64,000 bases of DNA. It comes from Campylobacter concisus. GTDB taxonomy: Bacteria; Campylobacterota; Campylobacteria; Campylobacterales; Campylobacteraceae. The DNA lies in the NCBI RefSeq assembly GCF_003048375.1, contig NZ_CP021642.1, forward strand, positions 1,364,001 through 1,428,000, given 5' to 3'. Position 1 is the first letter of the stretch; each line of letters begins with the position of its first letter. A model generated the notes under the pieces. That model saw only the letters and a program-made list of their open reading frames with translations. It made no database searches and had not been told where the DNA came from. The position numbers were made by a program, and so were the translations under genes. This document shows positions 44,955-54,879 of this stretch, in pieces.

Positions 44955-45695
44955 ATGCTTTTTGTAGAACTATTTATAATCGGTATCGGCGTTGGTTACA
45001 TCGCTGGGTTTTTTGGCATCGGTGGCGGCACGGTCGTCGTTCCTATCATGGTCGCCTTTGGATACGACGTGAAAACAGCCATTGGCATAAGCGTCATGCA
45101 GATGATCTTTAGCGCGACGTTTGGCTCATATCTAAACTACAAAGCTGGGCTTTTAAAGCTAAATCGTGGCGTCTTTTTGGGGCTTGGAGGCTTGGTTGGA
45201 GCTAGCTTTAGTGGCATCATCGTATCGCACGCGCCTGCACTTTTACTTGAGTCTATGCTACTTGCGACATTTGTCTTTTCGCTTGTAAAACTATACTTTT
45301 CGCCAAACAGCGACGGCTCAAATGCGAATAATTCGCTCTTTTTGCTATTTTTAGTTGGCGTTTTTGTTGGCGTTTTTGCCATTAGCATCGGCATCGGCGG
45401 AGGCGTCTTTATCGCTCCTATCTTGGTTGGCTTTTTACGTTATGAGCTTAAAAAAGCCGTTTCTATGGGTGTATTTTTCGTTATGTTTGCAGCCATTGCT
45501 GGCTTCATCTCACTCTCACTAAATGGTCACATCTCATACGCTGAGGGCACATTTTTAGGTCTTGGCTCGCTAATAGGCGCATACTTTGGCACCAAAAAGA
45601 CGCAACATACCGACAAAAAAACACTTAAAAAATGGTTTTTGGTCTTTTACATAGCGATGATATGTTTGATATTAAAAGATATGTTTTTTGAGTAA
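44955..45695 (+). CDS. TauE/SafE family permease
   Basis: 246 residues from the ATG at 44955, which follows GAGGGAG; the frame is open 28 codons upstream but that part is not hydrophobic in the family pattern. About eight membrane segments in two repeats, each with a glycine-rich loop (GFFGIGGGTVVVPIM and GIGGGVFIAPIL), the hallmark of TauE/SafE sulfite/organosulfonate exporters. The substrate is unknown. Confidence 0.9.
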   Translation: MLFVELFIIGIGVGYIAGFFGIGGGTVVVPIMVAFGYDVKTAIGISVMQMIFSATFGSYLNYKAGLLKLNRGVFLGLGGLVGASFSGIIVSHAPALLLESMLLATFVFSLVKLYFSPNSDGSNANNSLFLLFLVGVFVGVFAISIGIGGGVFIAPILVGFLRYELKKAVSMGVFFVMFAAIAGFISLSLNGHISYAEGTFLGLGSLIGAYFGTKKTQHTDKKTLKKWFLVFYIAMICLILKDMFFE

Positions 45696-45722
45696 GAGCA
45701 TGGCTAAATTTGCCACGCTCTT
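45694..45722. terminator. bidirectional terminator
   Basis: AAGAGC-A-TGGC pairs with GCCA-C-GCTCTT (one A/C mismatch) around a 7-8 base loop between convergent genes, followed by TTTAAATTT on the plus side. Confidence 0.75.
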
Positions 45723-45723
45723 T

Positions 45724-47184
45724 TTAAATTTCTTCGAAAAAGTAAGCTTCGCTTAGTTTAAAAGCAAGCTCTTTTAGCTCATCTTCGCTTAAATTTACGC
45801 TCTTTGCGATCTCTTTAAGGCTGGCCTTGCCGTCAAATTTCAATGCAGCCTTGATCTCTTCAACGCTTAAACTAAGCTTGCCATTTAGCTCGTTTGCCAA
45901 AGATATGACTGGTGAGCTAGCCTCCAAAAAATACCCAAGATAGGCCGCAGCTCTAGGCTTTAGCCTAGTTTTTTTAGGCTTATAAGCAAGTGCAGCAAGC
46001 TTTGAGGATGAAATTTTGGTGTTTTGATCGTTTAAAATTTCAAGTAGCCCCATAAAGGCTTCGCCCTCGCTCTCACCAAGTGCGGCCTTTACTCCACTTA
46101 AATTTAGACTTTGCGGATAGGCTTTGCTTAAAATTTCTTGCGTTTTTGTCCTTGGCTGCTCGCTAAAGTAGGTAAAATAAATCCTATCAAGCTCGCTCTC
46201 TCCAAGCACCGCGTCAAAGTCATCAGCGCCACCAAGCCTTTCTTTGTGCGCGATGAGACTCTTTCTAAAAGATCTATTAAACAAAAAGTCGTTTAGCTGC
46301 TCTTTTTTGATGCGAGTGTTGTAGCTTTGCTCGATGTGCGCGTCAAAGCGATATATCCCAGTCGAGCTTGCAAAGATATCATTTAGTGAGGCGTCTATGA
46401 CGTAGCAAAGCCCGTGTTTATCGATGTGCCTAGCAAATTTATGAAAGTAAGTTGGCTCGTTGCTCGCTTCCAAAAAGTCGTGCAAAATGTAATAATCACT
46501 CCCCTTTGCGATGATGCCTTGCAAGAAATTTAGCTGTGTCAAAAGTAGCTTCATACTATCTTTATAGACGACGTCGCTTTGGTTTTGCAGGCTAAATTTC
46601 AAATAATCCTGCAAGAAATTTAGCTCATCTTTGACGTGAGAAAGTGCTTCTTTGCTCTCCTTGCCAGCGCTTGCAAAGAGCATGAAGTCTCTTAAGATAT
46701 CAAGGCTCTTCCAGCCTGGGTAGGTGTTATATGAGACGTAGGCGATGCCATCTTTGCTAAGTAGCGCTTTTATCGTAGCTAGCAGCGCGTCTCTTACGTT
46801 TGGGCTCACCCAGCTATAAACGCCGTGAGCGATGATGTAGTCAAACTCGCCAAGCTCTTTTATGTCGTGCTCATTCATGTGCAAAAAGTCACGCTCAAGA
46901 AGGGTGAAATTTTTTAAACCCATCTTCTTTGCGATCTTGTTGCCCTCTTCTACTTGGTGGCTTGAGATGTCGATACCAACGACCTTTGCCTCTTTGTGAG
47001 AAGCTGCAAATGGCAAGATATTGCCGCCGTATGATGAGCCAAGTTCAAGCACTCTAGCATCTTTTAAATTTGCCACCTTTAGCCCAAGAAATTTAGCCAC
47101 CGCCTCTATCCTAATGGGCGAGCAGTCGCTAAATGCAGCTGAGAAATAAGGAATTTCGTCGTAAGCTTTTTTTGCCTTGTTCAT
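45724..47184 (-). CDS. methyltransferase with regulatory domain
   Basis: 486 residues. A SAM-binding domain at about 30-170 (VLELGSSYGGNILPFA, VVGIDISSHQVEEG, FDYIIAHGVYSWV) is followed by a methyltransferase regulatory domain (about 215-300) and a C-terminal winged-helix-like region (about 400-486, AALKFDGKASLKEIAKSVN). This architecture is found in putative protein-lysine methyltransferases of Rickettsia and others. The substrate is unknown. It overlaps serC (ATGA). Confidence 0.85.
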   Translation of the reverse strand: MNKAKKAYDEIPYFSAAFSDCSPIRIEAVAKFLGLKVANLKDARVLELGSSYGGNILPFAASHKEAKVVGIDISSHQVEEGNKIAKKMGLKNFTLLERDFLHMNEHDIKELGEFDYIIAHGVYSWVSPNVRDALLATIKALLSKDGIAYVSYNTYPGWKSLDILRDFMLFASAGKESKEALSHVKDELNFLQDYLKFSLQNQSDVVYKDSMKLLLTQLNFLQGIIAKGSDYYILHDFLEASNEPTYFHKFARHIDKHGLCYVIDASLNDIFASSTGIYRFDAHIEQSYNTRIKKEQLNDFLFNRSFRKSLIAHKERLGGADDFDAVLGESELDRIYFTYFSEQPRTKTQEILSKAYPQSLNLSGVKAALGESEGEAFMGLLEILNDQNTKISSSKLAALAYKPKKTRLKPRAAAYLGYFLEASSPVISLANELNGKLSLSVEEIKAALKFDGKASLKEIAKSVNLSEDELKELAFKLSEAYFFEEI

Positions 47185-48263
47185 CAGCTGTGCTTTCTAG
47201 CAAATTCTCTCATGAACTCGCCAAGTTTCTCAACGTCGCTTTGACTAACGGCGTTATAGATAGAGGCTCTTATGCCGCCAAGATGTCTGTGACCTTTTAG
47301 CCCTAGCATGCCCTCTTTTAGCGCTTCTTCGACGAAAACTGGCTCAAGCGCATGATCTTTTGGTATCGTAAAGCTCACGTTCATGTCTGACCTGCTTGAT
47401 TTTTTAGCGTGACCCACGTAAAAGCCATTTGAGCTGTCTATGATGTCATAAAGTGTGCTTGCTTTTTTGGCATTTATCTTCTCAACCTTGGCAAGTCCGC
47501 CAAGATCTAGCAGGTGCTGCATGGTTAAATTTAAGAGATAAATTCCAAAAGTTGGCGGTGTGTTGTAAAGTGAGTTTGCCTCTACGTGCGTTTTGTAGCG
47601 CAAAAACATAGGGACATTTTGGCTACTCACGCGATCAACTAGGTCTTTTCTTAAAATGACGATAGTCACGCCGCTTGGGCCTGCATTTTTCTGAGCGCCG
47701 CCGTAGAGCAAGCCGATACTGCTAAAATCAAGCGGTCTAGCAAAAAAATCGCTCGAAGCATCGACAACAAGGGGCGATTTGGTCTTTGGCATAGCCTTAT
47801 ACTGCGTGCCATAAATCGTGTTATTTGAGCAGATGTAGGCGTAGTCGGCGTCATCGCTAAATTTAAACTCAGGTATGTAAGAGAAATTTTCATCCTCGCT
47901 GCTTGCGACGACATCCACATTTACGCCAAGTACTTTTGCCTCTTTGATGGCTTTGTTTGTCCAAACGCCAGTGTTTGCATACTCGGCCCTGCCACCTTGA
48001 TATAAATTCATCGGTATCATGCTAAATTGCAAGTGTGCGCCGCCTTGCAAAAATAAAATTTCATACTCATCGCCGATGCCGTAAAGCTTTCTTATCTTCT
48101 CCATCGCTCCAAAGTGGATCTCCTCAAAGGTCTTGCTTCTGTGGCTGATCTCCATGATCGAGTAGCCCTCGCCTCTGTAGTCGGTAAATTCGGCCTTTGC
48201 GTGCTCTAAAACATCTAATGGTATCGCGCTTGGGCCTGCGCTAAAGTTGATTTTTCTACTCAT
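47184..48263 (-). CDS. serC: phosphoserine aminotransferase
   Basis: 359 residues. It makes 3-phosphoserine from 3-phosphohydroxypyruvate and glutamate, and is needed in some bacteria for vitamin B6 synthesis. [16 protein letters not shown] at the start, [32 protein letters not shown], and the PLP lysine in [16 protein letters not shown] are present. Two bases separate it from xseA. Confidence 0.97.
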   Translation of the reverse strand: MSRKINFSAGPSAIPLDVLEHAKAEFTDYRGEGYSIMEISHRSKTFEEIHFGAMEKIRKLYGIGDEYEILFLQGGAHLQFSMIPMNLYQGGRAEYANTGVWTNKAIKEAKVLGVNVDVVASSEDENFSYIPEFKFSDDADYAYICSNNTIYGTQYKAMPKTKSPLVVDASSDFFARPLDFSSIGLLYGGAQKNAGPSGVTIVILRKDLVDRVSSQNVPMFLRYKTHVEANSLYNTPPTFGIYLLNLTMQHLLDLGGLAKVEKINAKKASTLYDIIDSSNGFYVGHAKKSSRSDMNVSFTIPKDHALEPVFVEEALKEGMLGLKGHRHLGGIRASIYNAVSQSDVEKLGEFMREFARKHS

Positions 48264-48265
48264 TT

Positions 48266-49432
48266 TTACTCCTTGATAATTGCTTTTTTATGTGTGTTTT
48301 GCGAGATAAGCTCGATCTCATCATTCAAATTTAAATCCCTAAGATCAGCCCTCTTGCCATCTTTTCTAACCTCGATAAGCCCCTTTGTGCTCTCAAAAAA
48401 GAGCTCCCTCATCTCATAAGCCTTCTCAAGCGAGCCAAGAGCTGAGCTAAGAAGCAAGAGCTTTCTTTGCACGGCGTTTGTTAGGGCATTTTGCTTGTTT
48501 GCCACCTCACTAAATTTTAGCTCGATCCTAGCTTTTAGGGCGTTTGATGAAAATTTAGAAAGTAGTAAATTTAGCAGATTTTGCTTCTTTGTGATCTTTA
48601 AATTTAATGCGCTATCAAGATCGTCGCTGAGCCTATCAAGATACTGGAAAAACGCCTCTTCATCAGGCAACAGATCAAGCATGGCTGCACTTGGCGTAAG
48701 CGATCTGCGGTCTGCTACAAAGTCACTTATAACATAGTCGATCTCATGTCCGATAGCGCTTATGACTGGCGTTTTTGTAGCGTAAATTTCGCGAGCTAAG
48801 CCCTCGTCGTTAAAGCACCAAAGATCCTCTTTGCTGCCGCCTCCTCTAGCTAAAACGATCACATCAACGCCGTATTTATCGGCTCTGCGCAAGGCTTTTA
48901 TAAGCGAGCTTGGAGCACTTTCGCCCTGTGTTAGTGCGTCAAATATATAAATTTCACTTAGCCTCCAGCGGCTCTTTACTACCTTTAGCATATCCTGAAG
49001 TGCAGCTGAAGTGGCGCTTGTGACAAGGGCTATTTTCTTAGGTAAATTTGGTATCTCTTTTTTTGCGCTGATGTCAAAAAGCCCCTCATTTTCGAGCTTT
49101 TCTTTAAGCTGTCTAAACGCAAGCTCAAGCTCGCCCTCGCCATCAGGCAGCATCGCGCTAGCCACTAGCTGATACGACCCACTTGGCGAATAGATGGTCA
49201 CTTTGCCATAAATTTTGACCTTCAAACCCTCTTTTGGCAGGAATTTCACCTTTTGGTTATTCATGCGGTACATCACAGCTGAGATACTTGACTTTTCATC
49301 CTTTAGCGTGAAGTACCAGTGCCCAGAGGCGTGCTTAGTAAGGCGCGAAATTTCGCCACTTACCTCGACGTAGTCAAGTGTCGCTTCAAGCAGTGCCTTT
49401 GCTTTTTCGTTTAGCTCAGATACGCTAAGCAT
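48266..49432 (-). CDS. xseA: exodeoxyribonuclease VII large subunit
   Basis: 388 residues. An N-terminal OB fold ([23 protein letters not shown], in pieces) is followed by the catalytic domain ([62 protein letters not shown]). It degrades single-stranded DNA with the XseB subunit. It overlaps ubiE by 8 bases. Confidence 0.96.
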   Translation of the reverse strand: MLSVSELNEKAKALLEATLDYVEVSGEISRLTKHASGHWYFTLKDEKSSISAVMYRMNNQKVKFLPKEGLKVKIYGKVTIYSPSGSYQLVASAMLPDGEGELELAFRQLKEKLENEGLFDISAKKEIPNLPKKIALVTSATSAALQDMLKVVKSRWRLSEIYIFDALTQGESAPSSLIKALRRADKYGVDVIVLARGGGSKEDLWCFNDEGLAREIYATKTPVISAIGHEIDYVISDFVADRRSLTPSAAMLDLLPDEEAFFQYLDRLSDDLDSALNLKITKKQNLLNLLLSKFSSNALKARIELKFSEVANKQNALTNAVQRKLLLLSSALGSLEKAYEMRELFFESTKGLIEVRKDGKRADLRDLNLNDEIELISQNTHKKAIIKE

Positions 49433-50147
49433 TGATCTCTTTGACCTTTTTAGCGATAAATAGCGTCGAGATATCCATGCTAAAGCCCTTGCAAAGCTCT
49501 ATCTCAAAGCCAGCTTCAACTAGCTCGTCGCAAAAACTCTTTGCGTCTAAGAAATTTTCGATCGAGCTTGGCAGATACTCGTATGCCTCTTTGTTTTTCG
49601 AGATAAAGCCGCCGATACTTGGCAAAATTTTACTTAGGTAAAAATCTCTTAGCGCAGTTATAAAGCCCTTTTTCTGGCGTTTGGTAAATTCAAGCACGAC
49701 GACGTATCCGCCATCAGCCAAGACCCTGTTAAACTCCCTAAGCGCAGCCTTTCGCTCGACCACGTTTCTTATGCCGTAGCTTATACTTAAAATTTGAGCC
49801 TCGCCGCTTGCAAGCGTTGTATTGTCAGCGTAGGCCTCTATAAATTTAAAATTTGGAAATTTCGCCCTCGCCTCTTTTAGCATGCCACTTGATGGATCGA
49901 TGCCAGTAAGGCTTTTCACCTCTACGCCAAATTCTTTTGAAATTTCACTCCAAAGCCCCATCATATCGCCAGTGCCACAAGCCACATCCACGATATTTAT
50001 GCTTTTATTTTTAAAAATTTCTAGCATATATCTGCAAGCAAATTTCCTCCAACTCACATCCACGCCAAGGCTTAGCACCCTGTTTGCGACGTCGTAAGTC
50101 GGAGCGATCTGGTTAAACATATCAACTATTTTTTCTTGTTTTTGCAT
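49425..50147 (-). CDS. ubiE: demethylmenaquinone methyltransferase
   Basis: 240 residues. VDMFNQIAPTYDVANRVLSLG, then DVACGTGDMM, LTGIDPSSGMLKEA and ISYGIRNVVERKAALREFNRVL fit UbiE/MenG C-methyltransferases, which methylate demethylmenaquinone in the respiratory quinone pathway. Campylobacter uses menaquinone, so MenG activity is expected. Confidence 0.95.
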   Translation of the reverse strand: MQKQEKIVDMFNQIAPTYDVANRVLSLGVDVSWRKFACRYMLEIFKNKSINIVDVACGTGDMMGLWSEISKEFGVEVKSLTGIDPSSGMLKEARAKFPNFKFIEAYADNTTLASGEAQILSISYGIRNVVERKAALREFNRVLADGGYVVVLEFTKRQKKGFITALRDFYLSKILPSIGGFISKNKEAYEYLPSSIENFLDAKSFCDELVEAGFEIELCKGFSMDISTLFIAKKVKEINA

Positions 50148-50160
50148 AAATTTTAGACCT

Positions 50161-51567
50161 TTATATGTAGTAAATTTTTAAATTTCGCGAGATCTTGCGA
50201 GTTGCTTTTATAAATTTAAGCCGTTTTTTTAGTATCTCTTCTCTGGTTTTGTAAATTTGTTTGTAGATTTTACTCTCAAGTTTTTCTTTACCAGCAGCCT
50301 CTGGCAAGCGCTCTAAGATGCCAAGCCAGACATCATAGTCTTGAAGCGCACCAAAGATCTCTTGCATATCTTTTAGCCGCTCTTCATACTTTTTAAGCCC
50401 GTCAAAATAAAAAATCTCACTCAAAAACTCGTAAGTGTATCTCACCTTTTTAAGCTCGATCCTGATCTTGTGAAAGCTCTCGTTTGGGCAGTCTTGATCT
50501 AGGCTTTTTAGCCTCTTTTGTGCCAAAACTAGAAGCGTTCTTAGCTTAAACGAGCCAAGTCGCGAAAGGCTTACGTCAAAGAGCTTTGATCTATAAAACT
50601 CGCCCTCGTTTAAAAATATCTCCCACTCTTTTAAAAATGCGTAGTTTTCCTCATCGCTAAGATAGCTTTTAACGTTTTCATACTCTAAATTTAGAGCCTT
50701 TTGCACAAAGTAAATTAGCTCATTTGCATGCTTTTGCTCACTTAAAAAGCCTAAAAATATGTCTAAGTCTCGCTTTTTGTTGGTTGAGTTTGCCAAAATT
50801 TTAAAATTCTCTCCAAAAAAGAGCGTCACTTTTTCATCAAAAACGCCGTTAAAAATTTTAAGTAGCGATCTAACTTTTCTTAAATTTACTCGCAGGTTGT
50901 GCAAAATTTCTTCGTCGTGATCTTGCAGATAGTCGCTCTTTAGCCTCTTTATCTCTTTAAAGATGTTTAAAAACAAAGCTCTAAGCGCCTCGCCACTTTT
51001 TAAATTTGCAGCAAAATTTGGCGAAATTTCTTTGTTTTTAAAGACATTGTAGGCTCTTTTATAGTCGATTTGTTCATTTTCGTTTGCGTGAATGGCAAGA
51101 AATTTGTTTTTATATCTTTTATCGCAGGTGACATCAGCTTGGCAAAACTGCTCCAAAAATGGTGGCAACTTAAAATAGACAGCCTCGTTTTCATCACTAA
51201 ATTCGATTTCGAACGTGCAAAGTCCATTTAAGCTATCTTTAAAAACATCGATGTTGCAGGGATTGTTGTTTAGCCGAAAAATGTATCTATCTTTTGTGAT
51301 GACATGCCCGATGCGGTTTTTTAGAGCCTTTTTAAACTCCGCCTTTTCGCAAAATTCCTCGTTTTCTTCTCTTATAAGATCTTTGCCAACCTTGATCGTT
51401 TTTATAAATTTATCCTCTTCGCTTCTGAAGCGGATCTCTTCATTTTGCGTGATCTTGGTGTAAAACTGAGAAATTTCAAGGTGCTTAAAAACTACTCCAG
51501 CCTCTTTTAGAAAATCTAGAATTTGAGAATTTTTGAGTAAAAATTTACGCTCTATCTCCAAACCCAC
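50161..51567 (-). CDS. CYTH-CHAD domain protein
   Basis: 468 residues. A CYTH triphosphate-tunnel domain at about 1-150 starts with the diagnostic EIERKFL motif and has acidic/basic tunnel residues (EIRFRSEEDKFIKTIK). A CHAD helical domain at about 190-468 has paired histidine motifs (LHNLRVNLRKVRSLLKIF; FHKIRIELKKVRYTYEFL). CYTH domains hydrolyse inorganic triphosphate and CHAD domains bind polyphosphate. The start is GTG with CGGAG 6 bases upstream. Confidence 0.9.
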   Translation of the reverse strand: MGLEIERKFLLKNSQILDFLKEAGVVFKHLEISQFYTKITQNEEIRFRSEEDKFIKTIKVGKDLIREENEEFCEKAEFKKALKNRIGHVITKDRYIFRLNNNPCNIDVFKDSLNGLCTFEIEFSDENEAVYFKLPPFLEQFCQADVTCDKRYKNKFLAIHANENEQIDYKRAYNVFKNKEISPNFAANLKSGEALRALFLNIFKEIKRLKSDYLQDHDEEILHNLRVNLRKVRSLLKIFNGVFDEKVTLFFGENFKILANSTNKKRDLDIFLGFLSEQKHANELIYFVQKALNLEYENVKSYLSDEENYAFLKEWEIFLNEGEFYRSKLFDVSLSRLGSFKLRTLLVLAQKRLKSLDQDCPNESFHKIRIELKKVRYTYEFLSEIFYFDGLKKYEERLKDMQEIFGALQDYDVWLGILERLPEAAGKEKLESKIYKQIYKTREEILKKRLKFIKATRKISRNLKIYYI

Positions 51568-51670
51568 ATTTTTCTCCGAAATTTTTTGTTTATTTTAGCG
51601 AGTTAGTGCTTAAAATAATGAGAAAAAGCTAATTTCAGGCTTGTTTGAAGTGTTTTATGAAGAAAAATAA

Positions 51671-51701
51671 AAATTTATGTTGCATAATGCAACATAAATT
51701 T
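51671..51701 (-). terminator. perR terminator
   Basis: A perfect 14-base inverted repeat (AAATTTATGTTGCA / TGCAACATAAATTT) with a 3-base loop lies 5 bases after the perR stop and is followed on the minus strand by TTATTTTTCTT. Confidence 0.85.
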
Positions 51702-51705
51702 TGCC

Positions 51706-52116
51706 TTATCGGCAGTGTTTACAGCTTTTTACGCTAGCAACGATATTTAGGCGCTCGATGATGTTACCGATCTTTTTTTCAAGCGCTTCTTGGTATTTGC
51801 CAAGCTCTGAGTCATCATAGCTCATATCCTCGACGCTACCGCAGTTTTCGCAAACCACGTGGATGTGTGGATGCTCGTAAATGTCGTATCTCGCCTTTTG
51901 ATTGACGATATTTACTTCAACCACTAACCCCTCGTCTTTTAGAGTGTTTAGGTTTTTATAGACTGTTGCGAGCGAAACTGATGGATTTTCTTTCAAAATT
52001 TCATCATAAAGCTCATCGATCGTTGGATGTGTGTGACGATCAAGAATTCTCAAAACGCTAAGACGCTGCGGCGTTACTTTAAGCCCAGACTGTTTTAGCA
52101 ACGATACATATTGCAT
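51706..52116 (-). CDS. perR: peroxide-responsive Fur-family repressor
   Basis: 136 residues. A winged-helix domain (SGLKVTPQRLSVLRILDRH, SLATVYKNLNTLKDEGL) and a metal/dimer domain with HPHIHVVCENCG (Cys89/92) and a terminal Cys132/135 pair that holds structural zinc. Length and the dxs-perR-ubiE neighbourhood match C. jejuni PerR rather than Fur. It represses catalase and alkyl hydroperoxide reductase genes until oxidised by peroxide. AGGGGAA precedes the ATG. Confidence 0.88.
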   Translation of the reverse strand: MQYVSLLKQSGLKVTPQRLSVLRILDRHTHPTIDELYDEILKENPSVSLATVYKNLNTLKDEGLVVEVNIVNQKARYDIYEHPHIHVVCENCGSVEDMSYDDSELGKYQEALEKKIGNIIERLNIVASVKSCKHCR

Positions 52117-52176
52117 AATTTTCCCCTATACAAATTTTTGCTTTATGCTAGCAAAAGTAATATTAAACGTTTCTTT

Positions 52177-52192
52177 ATTAAATGATATTAAT
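52177..52192. promoter_or_regulatory. candidate PerR-type operator
   Basis: ATTAA-N6-TTAAT, an imperfect dyad typical in style of Fur/PerR boxes, lies 61 bases upstream of perR and overlaps the dxs stop codon. PerR autoregulation is known in C. jejuni; AT-rich dyads arise easily by chance, so this is weak. Confidence 0.3.
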
Positions 52193-54014
52193 TATTCTCT
52201 AGTAATTTTTGGGTAATTTGCTCAGCGCTTATGCCAAGGCTCTTTTCGACCTCAGCTGTCGAGCCATGCTGGATAAATTTATCGTCATATTCAAAGCTAA
52301 CAACGCTTACATTTGATATGCCATTTTCTTGTAAAAACGCACTTACGATCTCGCCAACACCGCCTTTTTTAGCGCTATCACTAAAGATATACCACTTTTT
52401 GGCGCGTTTTGCAAGACCCAGCAAAAGCTCTCTATCAAGCGGCTTTACAAAGACTAGATCAACAAGGATAGCTTCAAGCTTGCCAGCTAGTAAATTTCTA
52501 ACCAAATTTGCCCTGCCAACGCCGTTGCCATAGCCTAAAAATGCGGTCTCACTCTTTGCGTCAGCCAAAATTTCACCCTTGCCAAACTCTAGCGGTTTGG
52601 CTTTAAACTCATCTCTTAAGATAAACGCCCCACGCGGATATCTAAACGCACTAACACCCTTGTAAGAGTAGGCAAATTCCATAACATTTTTCATGCTCTC
52701 TTCGCACCTTGGAGCAAAAAGAACCATGTTTGGCACAGCGTTTAAGAAGCTGATATCAAAAGCGCCCTGATGTGTTTCGCCGTCCTCACCCACGATGCCC
52801 GCTCTATCCATCGCAAAAGTGATGTTTAAATTTAATATAGAAGCATCGTGAATGACCTGATCGTATGCTCTTTGCATAAAGGTCGAGTATATCGCGACAA
52901 ATGGCTTAAAGCCCTCTTTTGCCATGGCTGACATCGAGGTAACTGCGTGCTGCTCGGCTATCGCCACGTCCCAAAAGCGGTCTGGAAACTCATGTATCAA
53001 GGCGTCCATGCCAGTGCCTGTTGGCATCGCAGCCGTTACGCCAACGATGTCGCTATGCTCTCTTGCCATCTTTAAAAGCTGCTCGCTAAAGATCGCCGTG
53101 GCTGACTTGTTTGACTGTCTTTTTATAAATTCGCCACTTTTTAGATCAAATGGCCCAACTCCGTGCCAATTTTCATAGTAACCCTCGGCAAATTCATATC
53201 CTTTGCCCTTTAGCGTCTGTACGTGTACGATGACTGGTTTTTTCATGTTTTTAGCTGTTTCAAATGTGCTAAGAAGCGCTGAAAGGTCGTGTCCATCGAC
53301 TGGGCCTATGTACTCAAGTCCAAGCTCTTCAAAAAACATGCCAGGAGTGATGAGCCTGATGCCCTCCTCCATGCGTCTAGCCATATAGGCTGCAGAGTCT
53401 GGCATATAGCTTAAAAAGCGCTCAACCCTGCCTTTAAATTTTTGATAAAACTGCCCAGCCATCATCTGGCTTAGATACTTACTAAGTGCGCCTATTGGCT
53501 TACTTATGCTCATTTCGTTGTCGTTTAGGATGATGACGCAAGGATATTTTCTATCCCCAAGCTCATTTAGCGCCTCATACGCCATGCCTCCACTTAGTGA
53601 GCCGTCGCCTATGACAGCTACTGGCAAGCGCTCTTCATTTTTTAGTTTGATCGCCTTTGCAGCGCCAACTGCAAGCGATATGGATGTTGAGCTATGTCCT
53701 GCTACAAAATAGTCAAATTTGCTCTCGCTTGGCTTTGTGTAGCCACTGATGCCGTTAAATTTTCTAAGCGTATCAAATTTGTCCCAGCGCCCAGTTAGTA
53801 GCTTGTGTGCGTAGCTTTGGTGGCTCACGTCAAAGATAAACGGATCTTTTGTGACGTCAAAAATTTTATGCATCGCAACGATGATCTCGACTGCGCCGAT
53901 GTTTGAGCTAAGATGGCCGCCGTTTTTACTAACGGTGGATAGAATTTTATCTCTGATGTCGTGGCAAAGCGCGTTTAACTCATCGACATTTAGGCTTTTA
54001 ACGTCTTTATTCAT
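52188..54014 (-). CDS. dxs: 1-deoxy-D-xylulose-5-phosphate synthase
   Basis: 608 residues. It condenses pyruvate and glyceraldehyde-3-phosphate with thiamine diphosphate, the first step of the MEP isoprenoid pathway. GGHLSSNIGAVE with catalytic His, the ThDP motif GDGSLSGGMAYEALNELG, DNEMSISKPIG and the transketolase-type DRAGIVGEDGETHQGAFD are present. It overlaps fliH by 8 bases, placing an isoprenoid gene at the end of a flagellar run. Confidence 0.97.
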   Translation of the reverse strand: MNKDVKSLNVDELNALCHDIRDKILSTVSKNGGHLSSNIGAVEIIVAMHKIFDVTKDPFIFDVSHQSYAHKLLTGRWDKFDTLRKFNGISGYTKPSESKFDYFVAGHSSTSISLAVGAAKAIKLKNEERLPVAVIGDGSLSGGMAYEALNELGDRKYPCVIILNDNEMSISKPIGALSKYLSQMMAGQFYQKFKGRVERFLSYMPDSAAYMARRMEEGIRLITPGMFFEELGLEYIGPVDGHDLSALLSTFETAKNMKKPVIVHVQTLKGKGYEFAEGYYENWHGVGPFDLKSGEFIKRQSNKSATAIFSEQLLKMAREHSDIVGVTAAMPTGTGMDALIHEFPDRFWDVAIAEQHAVTSMSAMAKEGFKPFVAIYSTFMQRAYDQVIHDASILNLNITFAMDRAGIVGEDGETHQGAFDISFLNAVPNMVLFAPRCEESMKNVMEFAYSYKGVSAFRYPRGAFILRDEFKAKPLEFGKGEILADAKSETAFLGYGNGVGRANLVRNLLAGKLEAILVDLVFVKPLDRELLLGLAKRAKKWYIFSDSAKKGGVGEIVSAFLQENGISNVSVVSFEYDDKFIQHGSTAEVEKSLGISAEQITQKLLENN

Positions 54015-54879
54015 TATTTACCAGCATTTTTAGCTTCTCAAGCCTTGTTTGCATCGTCGCATCGATGTTTCCGCCCTCGCTTATTATCACCACGCCACCT
54101 TTGCTTATGGCGTCATCAGCACTTACTTTTACGCGTTCATTTTTACCAAATTGCTCTTTTAGATAGTCGCTATCTTCTGGATTAACACGAATTTCTATAT
54201 TTTTTACGTCGCTTAACTCTTTTATAAGCGAATTTGCTAGGTGATGAGCGATCTGGCTAGATGCGCTTGAAACCTCTTTTTCTATCACCTCTTTGGCGAT
54301 CTTTATCGCAGTTTGCCCAAGCTCTTCCTCGCTCTTTTTCAAAAACTCATCAAATTTAATGTACTGCTCATCTAGCTTTGCAGCTGAAGCGCTAAATTTA
54401 GCCTCAAGCTCTTTTATCTTTGCCTCGTTTGCAGCGTTTATTTGAGCGATGCCTTCGTTTTTGCCATCCTCTTTTGCACGGATGGTCTCAGCTTCAAGGC
54501 GCTTTGCAAATTCACTCTCTTGATTTTCTATTTGCATTTGAAGCTTGATGATATTGCTACTTAGCTCATCTGTCTTTTTAAGCAGCTCCTCGACAAAACT
54601 CGAGTCAAATCCAGGCTGGTGAGCTTGACTGTTTTGAGACTGAGGCACAAAGTGATTTTGCATGTTTGGTTGCATTTGGTGAACTGGCTGGCTTTGCGGC
54701 GTAAAATTTTCACCACCTTGCTCTAAATTTTGCTCATTTAGCTCTTCACTAAGGTTGTTCTCTTCTATCAAAACAGGTGCGCTATCTTGGGCTCTTTCAT
54801 TGCTCCCAAGCACCTTAAATCTATAATTTTCTATAAAGTGAGCCGGCGAGGTCTCACTTGTTATTACGCTACTTTTCAT
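54007..54879 (-). CDS. fliH: flagellar export regulator FliH
   Basis: 290 residues. A Gln/Asn-rich N-terminal part (about 40-90), a long coiled coil (about 90-170) and a C-terminal domain (LGQTAIKIAKEVIEKEV ... IEIRVNPEDSDYLKEQF ... GGVVIISEGGNIDATM) typical of FliH/YscL. It binds the FliI ATPase and links it to the C-ring. It overlaps fliG (ATGA) and follows the fliF-fliG order. Confidence 0.93.
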   Translation of the reverse strand: MKSSVITSETSPAHFIENYRFKVLGSNERAQDSAPVLIEENNLSEELNEQNLEQGGENFTPQSQPVHQMQPNMQNHFVPQSQNSQAHQPGFDSSFVEELLKKTDELSSNIIKLQMQIENQESEFAKRLEAETIRAKEDGKNEGIAQINAANEAKIKELEAKFSASAAKLDEQYIKFDEFLKKSEEELGQTAIKIAKEVIEKEVSSASSQIAHHLANSLIKELSDVKNIEIRVNPEDSDYLKEQFGKNERVKVSADDAISKGGVVIISEGGNIDATMQTRLEKLKMLVNNE

